8,827 bases of DNA, from the NCBI GenBank assembly GCA_008080615.1, contig VIKJ01000115.1, positions 1 through 8,827 on the forward strand. Reading direction: 5' to 3'. The translations under genes and the position numbers were made by a program. The DNA is from Chitinophagaceae bacterium. Its GTDB lineage: Bacteria; Bacteroidota; Bacteroidia; Chitinophagales; Chitinophagaceae. Shown here in pieces: positions 1 to 7,178 of this stretch. How positions within the stretch are numbered: position 1 is the stretch's first letter; each line of letters opens with the position of its first letter. The notes beneath the pieces were generated by a model. It was given only the letters and a program-made list of their open reading frames with translations. It was not told the origin of the DNA and searched no databases.

Positions 1-231
1 CCCTTTTCTGACATACCTTGGCTTTGCTTGAATTATTTCATCAATATTAGTATCTACTGTGAAATTATTTAACAATCCTCGTCTTACATCTCCATCGGTT
101 AATGAACCGATCAATTTTTCTTTACTATCAACTACAAATAAAATGGCATCTTGTGATAATTCATTCAACACAGATAGTGCTTGTTTAACTGAACTACCGC
201 TTAATATTAAATGCTCTTTAAACGACCTCAT
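1..231 (-). CDS. ptmE: PtmE-like sugar nucleotidyltransferase, N-terminal CBS part (3' end cut by window edge)
   Basis: Only the first 77 residues lie in the window; the frame is open to base 1. The start is the ATG at 231-229, which overlaps the legG stop by 14 bp, so the gene is the next member of the operon. The visible part reads as a CBS domain: a helix-rich start, then the segment QDAILFVVDSKEKLIGSLTD (residues 27-46) and TDGDVRRGLL at 45-54. This pattern is typical of the CBS pair found in front of the nucleotidyltransferase domain of PtmE-like proteins in legionaminate loci. In Campylobacter jejuni PtmE is a glucosamine-1-phosphate guanylyltransferase feeding GDP-GlcNAc to LegB. The catalytic domain is outside the window, so the function is inferred from the CBS sequence and from position after legI-legG. 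Another CBS-containing nucleotidyltransferase remains possible. Confidence 0.82.
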   Translation of the reverse strand, partial: MRSFKEHLILSGSSVKQALSVLNELSQDAILFVVDSKEKLIGSLTDGDVRRGLLNNFTVDTNIDEIIQAKPRYVRKG

Positions 232-1330
232 TTATTTGTTTAACGTGTTTGATTATTAAATTAGACGAATTTTTTTTATGATATATGTTTATACCATTAT
301 AGTTTTCAAATCCCAAAGCTCTATCAACCGCTTCAATAATTTCTTGCCTCTTAAATGGTGAATTTATTACATTATTACTTTGCAAGCGTCCTTTTTGTCT
401 TTCACCAACATTAACTACATATTTACCAAAAGAAGCTGCTTCAATGATTCCACTTGATGTATTTCCGATTAATATTTTCGAGTAATACATTGCGCTAAAA
501 TAGTTTTCCTTTCCAAAATTTTCAATTATTAAAACTTTCTCAGAATAATCTTTTTTTAATTGTTCTATTTCTTTTCGAAAAAATGACCCTAATGTATCTG
601 CATTAGGCATAGTAATTACTAAATATAATTTAGATGATAAATATGAAAGTGCTAATCGCATCTCTTGTGCAAATAGTACATTCATAGAACTATTTACGGT
701 CTCAGGATGAAATGTAATTAATGCAAAATCTTGATTAGGAAGTTTATACTTTTCATAAAATCTAGACTTACTAATTGGTTTATAGAATTCAATACCATCT
801 AAACTTAGTGCTCCAACATTAAAAACATTATTATCAGATCCAATTATTCCTATTACTTTTTCACTAAATACTTTTGTGGAAGTAAAGTGTAATTGAGAAG
901 CAAGTGATATTTGATGTCGATAAATATTATCTATTGACCCCAAAGTTGTTTCACCGCCATGAAGATGAGCAAATCCTACTCCAAATGGTATGGCTGCCTG
1001 AACTGCGGCACTCATTTCAAATCGATCACCCAAACAAAAAACTAAATCAAATTTATTATTTAACCAAAAATCTGCAAACTTGAGTGTAGTTATTGCATAT
1101 GATGTTGCTATTGATTGTTCATCATCATTTGAAATTAAATTTGAAATTCTGTGTATTTTAGAAAAGCCTTCATTCTCAATTTCAGTAATTGTAAATCCAT
1201 GAAATTTTGATAAATGCGTTCCAAATGCAATTATTTCTAATTCAAAAAATGGATCTATTTTAAGCTTTGAAAGCAAAGGTAAATAAATGCCGAAATCAGC
1301 CCTAGAACTTGTTAATACTCCAACTTTCAT
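218..1330 (-). CDS. legG: Hydrolysing NDP-sugar 2-epimerase, LegG/NeuC family
   Basis: A 370-residue cytoplasmic protein of the UDP-GlcNAc 2-epimerase (GT-B fold) superfamily, close to the usual length for LegG/NeuC. Visible motifs are TSSRADFG near the N-terminus (residues 7-14), LGDRFE (100-105), HLHGGETTLGSID (122-134), FNVGALSLDGI (170-180), FHPET (207-211), GNTSSGIIEA (289-298) and RQKGR (311-315), which together form the substrate and UDP/GDP binding site of hydrolysing epimerases. In a legionaminate pathway it would release NDP from NDP-2,4-diacetamido-2,4,6-trideoxyglucose and invert C2, giving the 6-deoxy-mannose derivative used by LegI. Sequence alone does not separate it from sialic-acid NeuC; neighbouring legB and legC favour LegG. 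The ATG overlaps the legI TGA stop as ATGA (1327-1330), indicating translational coupling, and the 3' end overlaps the ptmE start. No truncation is seen. Confidence 0.9.
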   Translation of the reverse strand: MKVGVLTSSRADFGIYLPLLSKLKIDPFFELEIIAFGTHLSKFHGFTITEIENEGFSKIHRISNLISNDDEQSIATSYAITTLKFADFWLNNKFDLVFCLGDRFEMSAAVQAAIPFGVGFAHLHGGETTLGSIDNIYRHQISLASQLHFTSTKVFSEKVIGIIGSDNNVFNVGALSLDGIEFYKPISKSRFYEKYKLPNQDFALITFHPETVNSSMNVLFAQEMRLALSYLSSKLYLVITMPNADTLGSFFRKEIEQLKKDYSEKVLIIENFGKENYFSAMYYSKILIGNTSSGIIEAASFGKYVVNVGERQKGRLQSNNVINSPFKRQEIIEAVDRALGFENYNGINIYHKKNSSNLIIKHVKQINEVV

Positions 1331-2343
1331 GATTCCAACTTAATTAACTCATCTTCATCAAAATCTTTAAAAGCAATTTTATCTACAACTTCATCCCACC
1401 TCATTGGAGAAATACCAGTTCCTGGTCTTTTTGTAGTAATATTAAATTCTGTAAATTTTTCCCCCTTTTGAATTGAAGACTTAGCCACTATACTTTTTCG
1501 GGCAATTGAGATATTTTTAATTTCAGACTCACTCGGTTCTTTTATTCCTGATCCACCAATTGCCTTTTCAATATTTCGAATTAATTTAACCATATCTTTA
1601 AGTTCATCTGGCTCCAGAGACGCTAATTGATCTGGCCCTGGTAAGCTTCTATCTAATGTAAAATGTTTTTCTATCAATTTACCCCCTAATGCAACAGCAG
1701 CAATAGGAACTTCTATACCCATTGTATGATCTGAATACCCTACTTTAACTCCAAACATAGTTTGGATTGCTAACATTGCATTCAAGTTAACATCAGACAT
1801 GGGTGTCGGGTACTCAGTATTACAATGCAAAATCGTAATATTATTTTTTAAAATGCCCGCCTGAAGAAATACGTCAAGTGCTTCTTTAATTTCTAACATA
1901 GAAGACATCCCTGTAGAAATAATAACCTCCTTAAATAAAGAAGATGCTTTACGTAAGTATGGTAAATTAGTAATTTCTCCAGATGGAATTTTAACAATTT
2001 TTAGACCTAACTCTTTTAAAAAACTTAATGAGTCTAAATCGAAAGCCGTAGAAAAAAAAGAGATGTTTTTGGAATTACAATATTGTACTAATTCAAAATG
2101 CTGAGAACGAGACAACTCCAATTTTTTTAACATCTGAAATTGACTTTCAACTGCGTCTTGTGTATTCTCAATTTGATAGGCAGCTTTTTTTGCAAACTTC
2201 GAGACTAAACCTTCAGATTTAAATGTTTGAAACTTAACATAATCAACACCTGCATCTACTGCAACATCTATTAACTTTTTAGCTAACTCAATATCGCCAT
2301 TGTGGTTTACACCAGCTTCTGCTATGATAATTACCTTACTCAT
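1327..2343 (-). CDS. legI: Nonulosonate synthase (N,N'-diacetyllegionaminate synthase type), NeuB/LegI family
   Basis: A 338-residue protein with the complete NeuB architecture: an N-terminal TIM barrel and a C-terminal SAF (antifreeze-like) domain from about residue 283. Barrel motifs are EAGVNHNG (9-16), KFQTF (37-41), KIPSGE (118-123), STGM (143-146), CNTEYPTP (174-181), GYSDHT (202-207) and EKHFTLDRSLPGPDQ (225-239). The His residues of GYSDHT and EKHFT match the metal ligands known in NeuB. The SAF domain carries RPGTGISP (306-313), which supplies the arginine that reaches the partner active site in the dimer. It condenses phosphoenolpyruvate with a 2-acetamido sugar to give a nine-carbon acid. 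Legionaminate rather than sialate is inferred from flanking legB, legC and an acetyltransferase. The ATG follows the acetyltransferase stop by 2 bp, and the TGA overlaps the legG start. Confidence 0.92.
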   Translation of the reverse strand: MSKVIIIAEAGVNHNGDIELAKKLIDVAVDAGVDYVKFQTFKSEGLVSKFAKKAAYQIENTQDAVESQFQMLKKLELSRSQHFELVQYCNSKNISFFSTAFDLDSLSFLKELGLKIVKIPSGEITNLPYLRKASSLFKEVIISTGMSSMLEIKEALDVFLQAGILKNNITILHCNTEYPTPMSDVNLNAMLAIQTMFGVKVGYSDHTMGIEVPIAAVALGGKLIEKHFTLDRSLPGPDQLASLEPDELKDMVKLIRNIEKAIGGSGIKEPSESEIKNISIARKSIVAKSSIQKGEKFTEFNITTKRPGTGISPMRWDEVVDKIAFKDFDEDELIKLES

Positions 2344-2345
2344 GA

Positions 2346-2969
2346 TTATATAAATCGATACGGATTACCTACTATTCTTTTCCCGTCTGAAATGTTATTT
2401 AAAACTACAGTACCCGCACCAACAATTACGTTACATCCTATCTCTACACCTTGCTTGATTACAGCATTTGCACCAATAAATGATCTTGCGCCTACTTTTA
2501 CATTCCCTGCCAAAACAGCACCTGGGGCAACATGAACATTCTCCCGAATCTCACACTCATGTTCAATAATACAGCCTGTATTAAGTATTACGTTATTACC
2601 CACATATGCTAAAGTATTAACCGTAACATTTCTATTAATAAATACCCCATCCCCAATTTTTGCAAAACTTGAAATTGCTGCAGTTGAATTAATTAATGAA
2701 AATATTTTTTTCCCCTTCTTAATTATAAGATTATAAATCTTTTCTCGCAGTAAATTATCACCAATCCCTAATATAAAGTCAACATCTAAATCCCATAAAT
2801 CGAAATTTGGACTTGATTCATACCCTAAATATTCTAGTTTGTAATGGTTATCTTTATTTATTGATTTTTCTGTGTATCCAATAACATTCAAGTTATTTTC
2901 GAAAGCTGTATCAGCTACCACTAATCCATGGCCAGAATAACCAACTAAAATAATTTTCTTATCTGACAC
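2346..2969 (-). CDS. PglD/NeuD-family sugar N-acetyltransferase (probable LegH role), GTG start
   Basis: A 207-residue protein with the two-domain build of PglD/NeuD: an N-terminal Rossmann-like nucleotide-sugar domain with a Gly-rich loop (ILVGYSGHG, 7-15) and a C-terminal left-handed beta-helix of hexapeptide repeats (about 95-190). The segment around TGCIIEHECEI (131-141) holds H137 and E138 at the places of the catalytic His-Glu pair of PglD, followed by VHVAPGAVLAG. It would use acetyl-CoA to acetylate the 4-amino group made by the LegC aminotransferase, the LegH step. NeuD-type O-acetylation of a sialic acid is the alternative, but a 4-N-acetyltransferase is needed here and no other is present. 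The start is GTG (2969-2967), since the frame contains no internal Met; it overlaps the aminotransferase stop by 11 bp and has no Shine-Dalgarno sequence, so it probably relies on coupling to the upstream gene. Confidence 0.87.
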   Translation of the reverse strand: MSDKKIILVGYSGHGLVVADTAFENNLNVIGYTEKSINKDNHYKLEYLGYESSPNFDLWDLDVDFILGIGDNLLREKIYNLIIKKGKKIFSLINSTAAISSFAKIGDGVFINRNVTVNTLAYVGNNVILNTGCIIEHECEIRENVHVAPGAVLAGNVKVGARSFIGANAVIKQGVEIGCNVIVGAGTVVLNNISDGKRIVGNPYRFI

Positions 2970-4016
2970 TACTAGGTATATTAACTATTCTATCCTCCAA
3001 ATACAAGGCATTAATCTGCTCATCTTTTTGAAATCCGGAATACAATGAAGATTTAAAAATCAATTGCCAAATTGGCCTTGTCATTACGCCATTTTCATTT
3101 GTCTCTTTTAAAAAAGACTCACTTTCCTTTTTGTTTTCTAATTCTACACACATAAGCCAATAATTGGCTTTAGTCTTTGGCAATTCAGTACGAAAACAAA
3201 TTCCTTTGGACTTAAAAAATGAATTATACTGTTGAGCAAGTGATCTTTTATTTTCAATAAACGAATTAAGTTGCTCTAATTGAGCACAGGCTAATGCTGC
3301 ATTTAGATTTGGCATTCTGAAATTGTATCCAATCTCATCATGAACATATTCATATGGATGAGGGACTTTTGCCGTAGTGGTTAAATGTTTTGCCTTAATT
3401 CCTAACTCAACATCATTTGTTACAATAGCACCGCCACCACCACTTGTTACAATTTTATTTCCATTGAAAGAGAATACCCCCAACTTGCCAAAACTTCCAA
3501 TGGGTCTCGAATAATATTCACTACCAATAGCTTCAGCTGCATCTTCGACAAGTGGAATATTCCATTTTTTGCAAACTTTGATCAATTCATTTAAATGCAC
3601 AGGAAATCCAAAAGTATGCCATCAACTGCACTAGGCGATAGCCCCATTGTATCTATATCAACATCAATAAAAATGGGTGTGGCACCATTATAGATTATGG
3701 CATTTACTGTAGCAATAAATGTTAGCCCTTGAGTAATAACTTCATCACCGTTGCAAACTCCAGCAAGTCTTAATGCAACTTGTAGCGCTGAAGTTCCATT
3801 AACTACTGCTACTGACTTATTTGTACCTGAAATAGAAGACATCATTAACTCGAACTTATCAACATAGGCACCAACAGACGAAACGAACGTCGAGTCTATC
3901 GTATCGACAATATATTTCTTCTCGTTTCCTAAAAATCGAGGTTCGTGCAACGGTATAAACGCCTTGTTATCAAATTGGTTTTTGACGAAACCAATTACTT
4001 CAGAATAATTAGACAT
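2959..4016 (-). pseudogene. legC: LegC-type PLP aminotransferase, disrupted by an internal frameshifting deletion
   Basis: DegT/DnrJ/EryC1-family aminotransferase that would add an amino group to C4 of the NDP-4-keto-6-deoxy-GlcNAc made by LegB. It is present in two frames. The 5' part starts at ATG 4016 (8-bp overlap ATGTCTAA with the legB stop) and is homologous for 132 residues, with NGTSALQVALRLAG and GDEVITQGLTF near residues 73-100, up to IDTMGLSPSAVD; it then runs out of frame to a stop at 3591. The 3' part resumes at HTFGFPVHLNELI (from 3618) and contains VEDAAEAIGS, the PLP-lysine motif SFNGNK, a GGGG loop and HLTTTAKVPHPYEYVHDE, ending at 2959. The pieces total about 352 residues against roughly 380 for the family, so about 30 residues are missing at the joint as well as the frame. 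As written, no functional enzyme is made. An assembly error is possible. Confidence 0.88.
3616..3623 (-). other. Deletion/frameshift joint inside legC
   Basis: On the minus strand the last codon in the 5' frame is GAT (3623-3621), followed by two leftover bases GG (3620-3619) and then CAT ACT TTT GGA, which encodes the conserved HTFG segment in the other frame. Family members normally have about 30 residues between SPxAL and the (P)MHTFG motif. The lost length is therefore near 90-100 nt and must be 1 more than a multiple of 3 to give this frame change. Confidence 0.75.
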
Positions 4017-4995
4017 TATACATGTCAGATTTATATTGTTGTAAATTTTCCTTTTTAGAGAACCATTCAACTGTTTCGGCCAAGCCCTCTTCAAGGCTAT
4101 AGTTTTGTTGCCAGTCAGTGAAAGATTTTAACTTTTCATTTGACCCAAATAATCTAAATACCTCTGATTTTTCAGGTCTTAACCTAACTGAATCAGAGAC
4201 AATCTTAGCGTTTGGGTTTATTTGATTTATTAACGACTGGGCTAAATCTCCTACAGTAATTTCTGATTGAGTTGCTATATTAACTTCATGACCAATAAGT
4301 TTATCACATTCTGCAATTTTCAAGAAACCATTTACTGTATCTTTTACGAATAGTAAATCTCTAGTAGGAGTAATATCACCTAGCTTAATCTCTTTTGCAC
4401 CATTTAATAGCTGGGAAATAATTGTAGGGATAACTGCTCTTGCTGATTGTCTAGGACCAAATGTATTGAATGGTCTAACAATTGTTAACGGCAAATCAAA
4501 GGATCTATAGAATGAATCAGCAATAGCATCAGCACCAATTTTTGAAGCGGAATAAGGTGACTGAGGTTGCTTAGGGTGCAACTCTGTTATTGGCACAAAT
4601 TGAGCTGTACCATAAACTTCAGATGTTGAAGTTACTAGAACACGACTAACTTGATTATCTCTTGCCGCTTGAATTATATTTAGAGTACCCTTAACATTAG
4701 TGTCAATGTATGAGTCAGGAGAATGATAACTAAAAGGTATTGCAATCAATGCTGCTAGATGAAAAACAATATCAACTCCTTTCATTGCCTCTCTTACTCC
4801 ATTAGGGTCACGTATATCGCCTGTAAAAAAATCAATCTTGCTTTTTGTTTCAGCAGAAGTTGAATCCAACCAACCATATGAATTAAATGAGTTATAATAT
4901 ACAAAAGCTCGTACATCATATCTTTTGTGAACTAATGCTTCAGTTAAATGAGATCCGATAAATCCATCTGCTCCAGTAATTAAAACTTTTTTCAT
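4009..4995 (-). CDS. legB: NDP-GlcNAc 4,6-dehydratase, LegB type (extended SDR)
   Basis: A 328-residue extended short-chain dehydrogenase of normal length. It has the NAD(P)-binding GADGFIGSH (8-16), the dehydratase triad TSTSEVYG (122-129, with T124 and E126), YSASK (Y148, K152), RPFNTFGPRQSARAVIP (174-190) and RLRPEKSEV (271-279). HLAALIAIPFSY (79-90) and the GPRQSARAVIPT segment are characteristic of the LegB subgroup of UDP/GDP-GlcNAc 4,6-dehydratases rather than RmlB. It would make the NDP-4-keto-6-deoxy-GlcNAc that LegC aminates. Whether the nucleotide is UDP or GDP cannot be read from the sequence; the PtmE-like gene downstream favours GDP. The ATG overlaps the TGA of the preceding gene (ATGA, 4992-4995) and its TAA lies inside the legC start (ATGTCTAA), so translation is probably coupled. 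No Shine-Dalgarno sequence is visible. Confidence 0.9.
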   Translation of the reverse strand: MKKVLITGADGFIGSHLTEALVHKRYDVRAFVYYNSFNSYGWLDSTSAETKSKIDFFTGDIRDPNGVREAMKGVDIVFHLAALIAIPFSYHSPDSYIDTNVKGTLNIIQAARDNQVSRVLVTSTSEVYGTAQFVPITELHPKQPQSPYSASKIGADAIADSFYRSFDLPLTIVRPFNTFGPRQSARAVIPTIISQLLNGAKEIKLGDITPTRDLLFVKDTVNGFLKIAECDKLIGHEVNIATQSEITVGDLAQSLINQINPNAKIVSDSVRLRPEKSEVFRLFGSNEKLKSFTDWQQNYSLEEGLAETVEWFSKKENLQQYKSDMYNV

Positions 4996-5894
4996 TTAAT
5001 TGATTTTTCTAACGCAAACTCAACCATGGAATCTGCAACTTGATAAATGTCTTTAATGGGATTCCATCCAATTGACTTTAATTTTTGTGGATCAGATATA
5101 AGAATTTTATATTCTGATACATACCTAGAGTCAATTTCAATATGGTCAATCCAATTCAACCCCAATTTATTAAAACAATATTCAATCCATGTTTTAATGG
5201 TGTGAGCCGTTCCAGATCCAATAACAACTTCAAATAAATCATCTTGAATAACTAATTTCCAAATCCCACTGACAATATCACCTGCATAGTTAAATTCTTT
5301 TTGTACACTAAAGTCACCAATTATCAATTTTTCTGAAGACCCGTTAGCGATATTTACTGCAGTTTTAACTATTAATTGATTAATATGATTATCTCCTCTA
5401 AGAGGACTATCATGATTAAACAGAAAACCAATATAAATACTCAAACCAAATTTTTGTCGATAATATCTTGCCAGATAAGTTGAGTAAATTCTTTCCGCAG
5501 AATATGAGCTTGAAGATTCAAATTGGGTATTTTCATTTATTGGAATTCCTTCATTTTTAAATTGCATAGCACTTCCTGCAAGAAAAATTTTGGTATAAGG
5601 AGATTTTAATCGCACAGCCTCCAATATATTTAATGTGCCTGTAGATATTGAGGAATGATTTTCAAATAATGCTTTATGGTTTGTAGTTGAAGTTGCAGCT
5701 AAATGGAATATATATGCAGGCTTTGTTGATTCAACAATTTTTAGTACAAAGTCAAAATCAGAAACATCTCCTAAAACATTACCCGAATGTCTTGAAATGC
5801 CAATTACTTCCAATCCATTTTGACACAATAGTTGATTTAAATAATGTCCATCTTGGCCATTTACTCCAAATATTAGTGCTTTTTTTGAAATCAT
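4992..5894 (-). CDS. Short GDP-mannose-4,6-dehydratase-like SDR protein with altered catalytic residues
   Basis: A 300-residue extended SDR, clearly Gmd-like: GVNGQDG (10-16) for the dinucleotide, LFNHDSPLRG (158-167), and a C-terminal LISDPQKLKSIGWNP (265-279) like the GDPTKAxxxLGWKP of Gmd. It is shorter than canonical Gmd (about 350-370) because the loop after the first beta-alpha-beta unit and a C-terminal insertion are absent. The catalytic positions differ. Where Gmd has T-S-E it has S108-A109-M110, so the dehydratase glutamate is missing; the YxxxK motif reads Y131-S-A-E-R135. Overall integrity argues for a divergent subfamily rather than a dead gene. It starts 6 bp after the C-methyltransferase stop and overlaps legB by ATGA. 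It may reduce or epimerise the product of that methyltransferase. Substrate and reaction are unknown. Confidence 0.78.
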   Translation of the reverse strand: MISKKALIFGVNGQDGHYLNQLLCQNGLEVIGISRHSGNVLGDVSDFDFVLKIVESTKPAYIFHLAATSTTNHKALFENHSSISTGTLNILEAVRLKSPYTKIFLAGSAMQFKNEGIPINENTQFESSSSYSAERIYSTYLARYYRQKFGLSIYIGFLFNHDSPLRGDNHINQLIVKTAVNIANGSSEKLIIGDFSVQKEFNYAGDIVSGIWKLVIQDDLFEVVIGSGTAHTIKTWIEYCFNKLGLNWIDHIEIDSRYVSEYKILISDPQKLKSIGWNPIKDIYQVADSMVEFALEKSIK

Positions 5895-5900
5895 AAAAAT

Positions 5901-7130
5901 TTATACAATTTCTATTTCCGGCAAAGGAAAAATAAACTTCCCACCATTAGAGATATACTCTTCCTCCCTAGCTAAAATACTATCTTTAAAGTGCCAAGGA
6001 AGCACTAAGAAATAATCTGGATTCATTGCTTTTGCTTCTTTTTCAGAAATAATTGGAATTTTTGTCCCTGGTGTAAATGACCCGAATTTTTCCTCGTTTA
6101 CTTCAGCAATAAATGGTATTTCATTTTCAGTTAATCCACAAAATTGTAGCAAAACATTGCCTTTTGTACTAGCTCCATAACCAAACACTTTCTTTCCATC
6201 CTTAACAAGAGCCTTTATTAAATCTGTAAGATTTTTTCTATGACGAAATGTCCTCTCTGCAAATTCAAGGTATGGCTTCACAGTATCTAATTCCATTTCA
6301 TCTTCTTGATTTAGAAGCCAATTTATAATCGGTGTATTAGGAATATATTTTGAATTCTTCTTAGCGGCTGTAACAGCAAAACTTCCTCCATTTATTGAAT
6401 TCATTTGAACATCTATGACCTTTAATCCACATGAATCTAGAATATTTTTTACTACTTTGAACGAATAAAATTCTAAGTGCTCGTGGCAAATTGTATCATA
6501 ACTATTCGTCCTTAACATTGAGGGCATATAACTTTGTTCAAAATGCCAGATTCCATCATCCAACAAACAATCACAGATATCTCTTACAAACGCCTTCGGA
6601 TCCTCTAAGTCATAAAACATTGCAATTGAAGTAATTATTTTAGCTTTTTCTACTGGAAAAATATTTTTGAATTTTTCGCTAGTAAAAAAATCAGGTATTA
6701 AAACTAGATCATTGGTATAATATTCTTTGAATTTTTTACCAGTTGGATCAATGCCTACCTTTTTAAAATTTCCAACATATGACTTTAATGAAGTAGCGTC
6801 ATTACTTCCAATATCAATTACTAAATCATCTTGAGTTGGTTTTGCTAAAATTTCAAGATTTTTAATTTTTTTTTGAAGATGTTTCACCATTGAAGAGTTT
6901 AAGCCTGAACGGTAACCATAATTATCACCGTACATTTCATCAAGGCTATAAGATTGCTTCATTTGCAGGAGTCCACTGTCCGGACACCAAACTAAGTCCA
7001 AAGGTCCTTTTGTAATTTCAATTTCTTTATCTTTTGGGAAAACACCAGTTAAATATTGTTCTCCTAACGATAAAACCTTAATTAGGTTTGAACTTTCAGA
7101 TATTCTACATTTTTTGATTTCAGAGTACAT
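5901..7130 (-). CDS. SAM-dependent NDP-sugar C-methyltransferase (TylC3/NovU/TcaB9 type)
   Basis: A 409-residue protein with the full three-part layout of deoxysugar C-methyltransferases. The N-terminal putative zinc-binding region (about 1-60) ends in GLLQM; a class I methyltransferase core (about 75-260) has VIDIGSNDAT (104-113) as SAM motif I, HFEQSYMP (196-203), CHEHLEFY (215-222) and NGGSFAVTA (247-255); the C-terminal Rossmann-like domain has FGYGASTKGN (316-325), PGTKIPI (354-360) and LPWHF (377-381). The HEH motif matches the catalytic Glu-His region described for TcaB9. Family members C-methylate 4-keto-6-deoxy NDP-sugars. Both CxxC pairs of the zinc region are CxxS here (C8/S11, C49/S52). 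The start is ATG after AT-rich DNA without a Shine-Dalgarno sequence. It probably works with the Gmd-like gene 6 bp downstream; the sugar is not identifiable. Confidence 0.87.
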   Translation of the reverse strand: MYSEIKKCRISESSNLIKVLSLGEQYLTGVFPKDKEIEITKGPLDLVWCPDSGLLQMKQSYSLDEMYGDNYGYRSGLNSSMVKHLQKKIKNLEILAKPTQDDLVIDIGSNDATSLKSYVGNFKKVGIDPTGKKFKEYYTNDLVLIPDFFTSEKFKNIFPVEKAKIITSIAMFYDLEDPKAFVRDICDCLLDDGIWHFEQSYMPSMLRTNSYDTICHEHLEFYSFKVVKNILDSCGLKVIDVQMNSINGGSFAVTAAKKNSKYIPNTPIINWLLNQEDEMELDTVKPYLEFAERTFRHRKNLTDLIKALVKDGKKVFGYGASTKGNVLLQFCGLTENEIPFIAEVNEEKFGSFTPGTKIPIISEKEAKAMNPDYFLVLPWHFKDSILAREEEYISNGGKFIFPLPEIEIV

Positions 7131-7146
7131 TGTATTTGTTTAGATA

Positions 7147-7178
7147 AAAAAATATTATAAATAAAAATTATTTGCAAA
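7147..7178 (-). promoter_or_regulatory. Candidate Bacteroidota-type promoter in the only real intergenic gap
   Basis: The 49-bp gap between the fcl stop and the methyltransferase start is almost pure A/T. On the minus strand TTTG (7178-7175) is followed after 20 bp by TATTTTTT (7154-7147), which fits the Bacteroidota -33 TTTG / -7 TAnnTTTG pattern except for the final G. A transcript would begin about 10 nt before the ATG. A TATAAT also occurs at 7159-7154 but has no properly spaced -35. AT-rich DNA gives such matches by chance, so this is weak. No terminator hairpin was found in the gap. Confidence 0.25.

Noticed and set aside
59..259. Plus-strand ORF of 66 residues
   Set aside because: Antisense to the well-supported PtmE-like start and the legG end; no recognisable domain and no ribosome binding site.
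2302..2535. Plus-strand ORF of 77 residues
   Set aside because: Antisense to legI and to the hexapeptide repeats of the acetyltransferase; its repetitive Pro/Thr content is the mirror of those repeats.
218..2969. Sialic acid (Neu5Ac) cluster rather than legionaminate
   Set aside because: NeuB, NeuC and NeuD families alone would fit, but upstream legB and legC supply the 6-deoxy, 4-amino chemistry specific to legionaminate-type sugars.
2959..3600. Independent short aminotransferase starting at GTG 3600
   Set aside because: The GTG is the Val codon inside HTFGFPVHLNELI; homology continues upstream to 3618, so this is the 3' half of legC, not a separate gene.
3591..3623. Programmed ribosomal frameshift in legC
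   Set aside because: No slippery heptamer or stimulatory structure is evident, and a frame change alone would not restore the about 30 missing residues.
4017..4094. Longer N-terminus for the legC 5' frame
   Set aside because: The 26 extra residues lie wholly within the legB coding region and match nothing; the ATG at 4016 gives the usual operon overlap and a normal aminotransferase start.
5687..5896. Plus-strand ORF of 69 residues
   Set aside because: Antisense to the N-terminal half of the Gmd-like gene, which has clear motifs.
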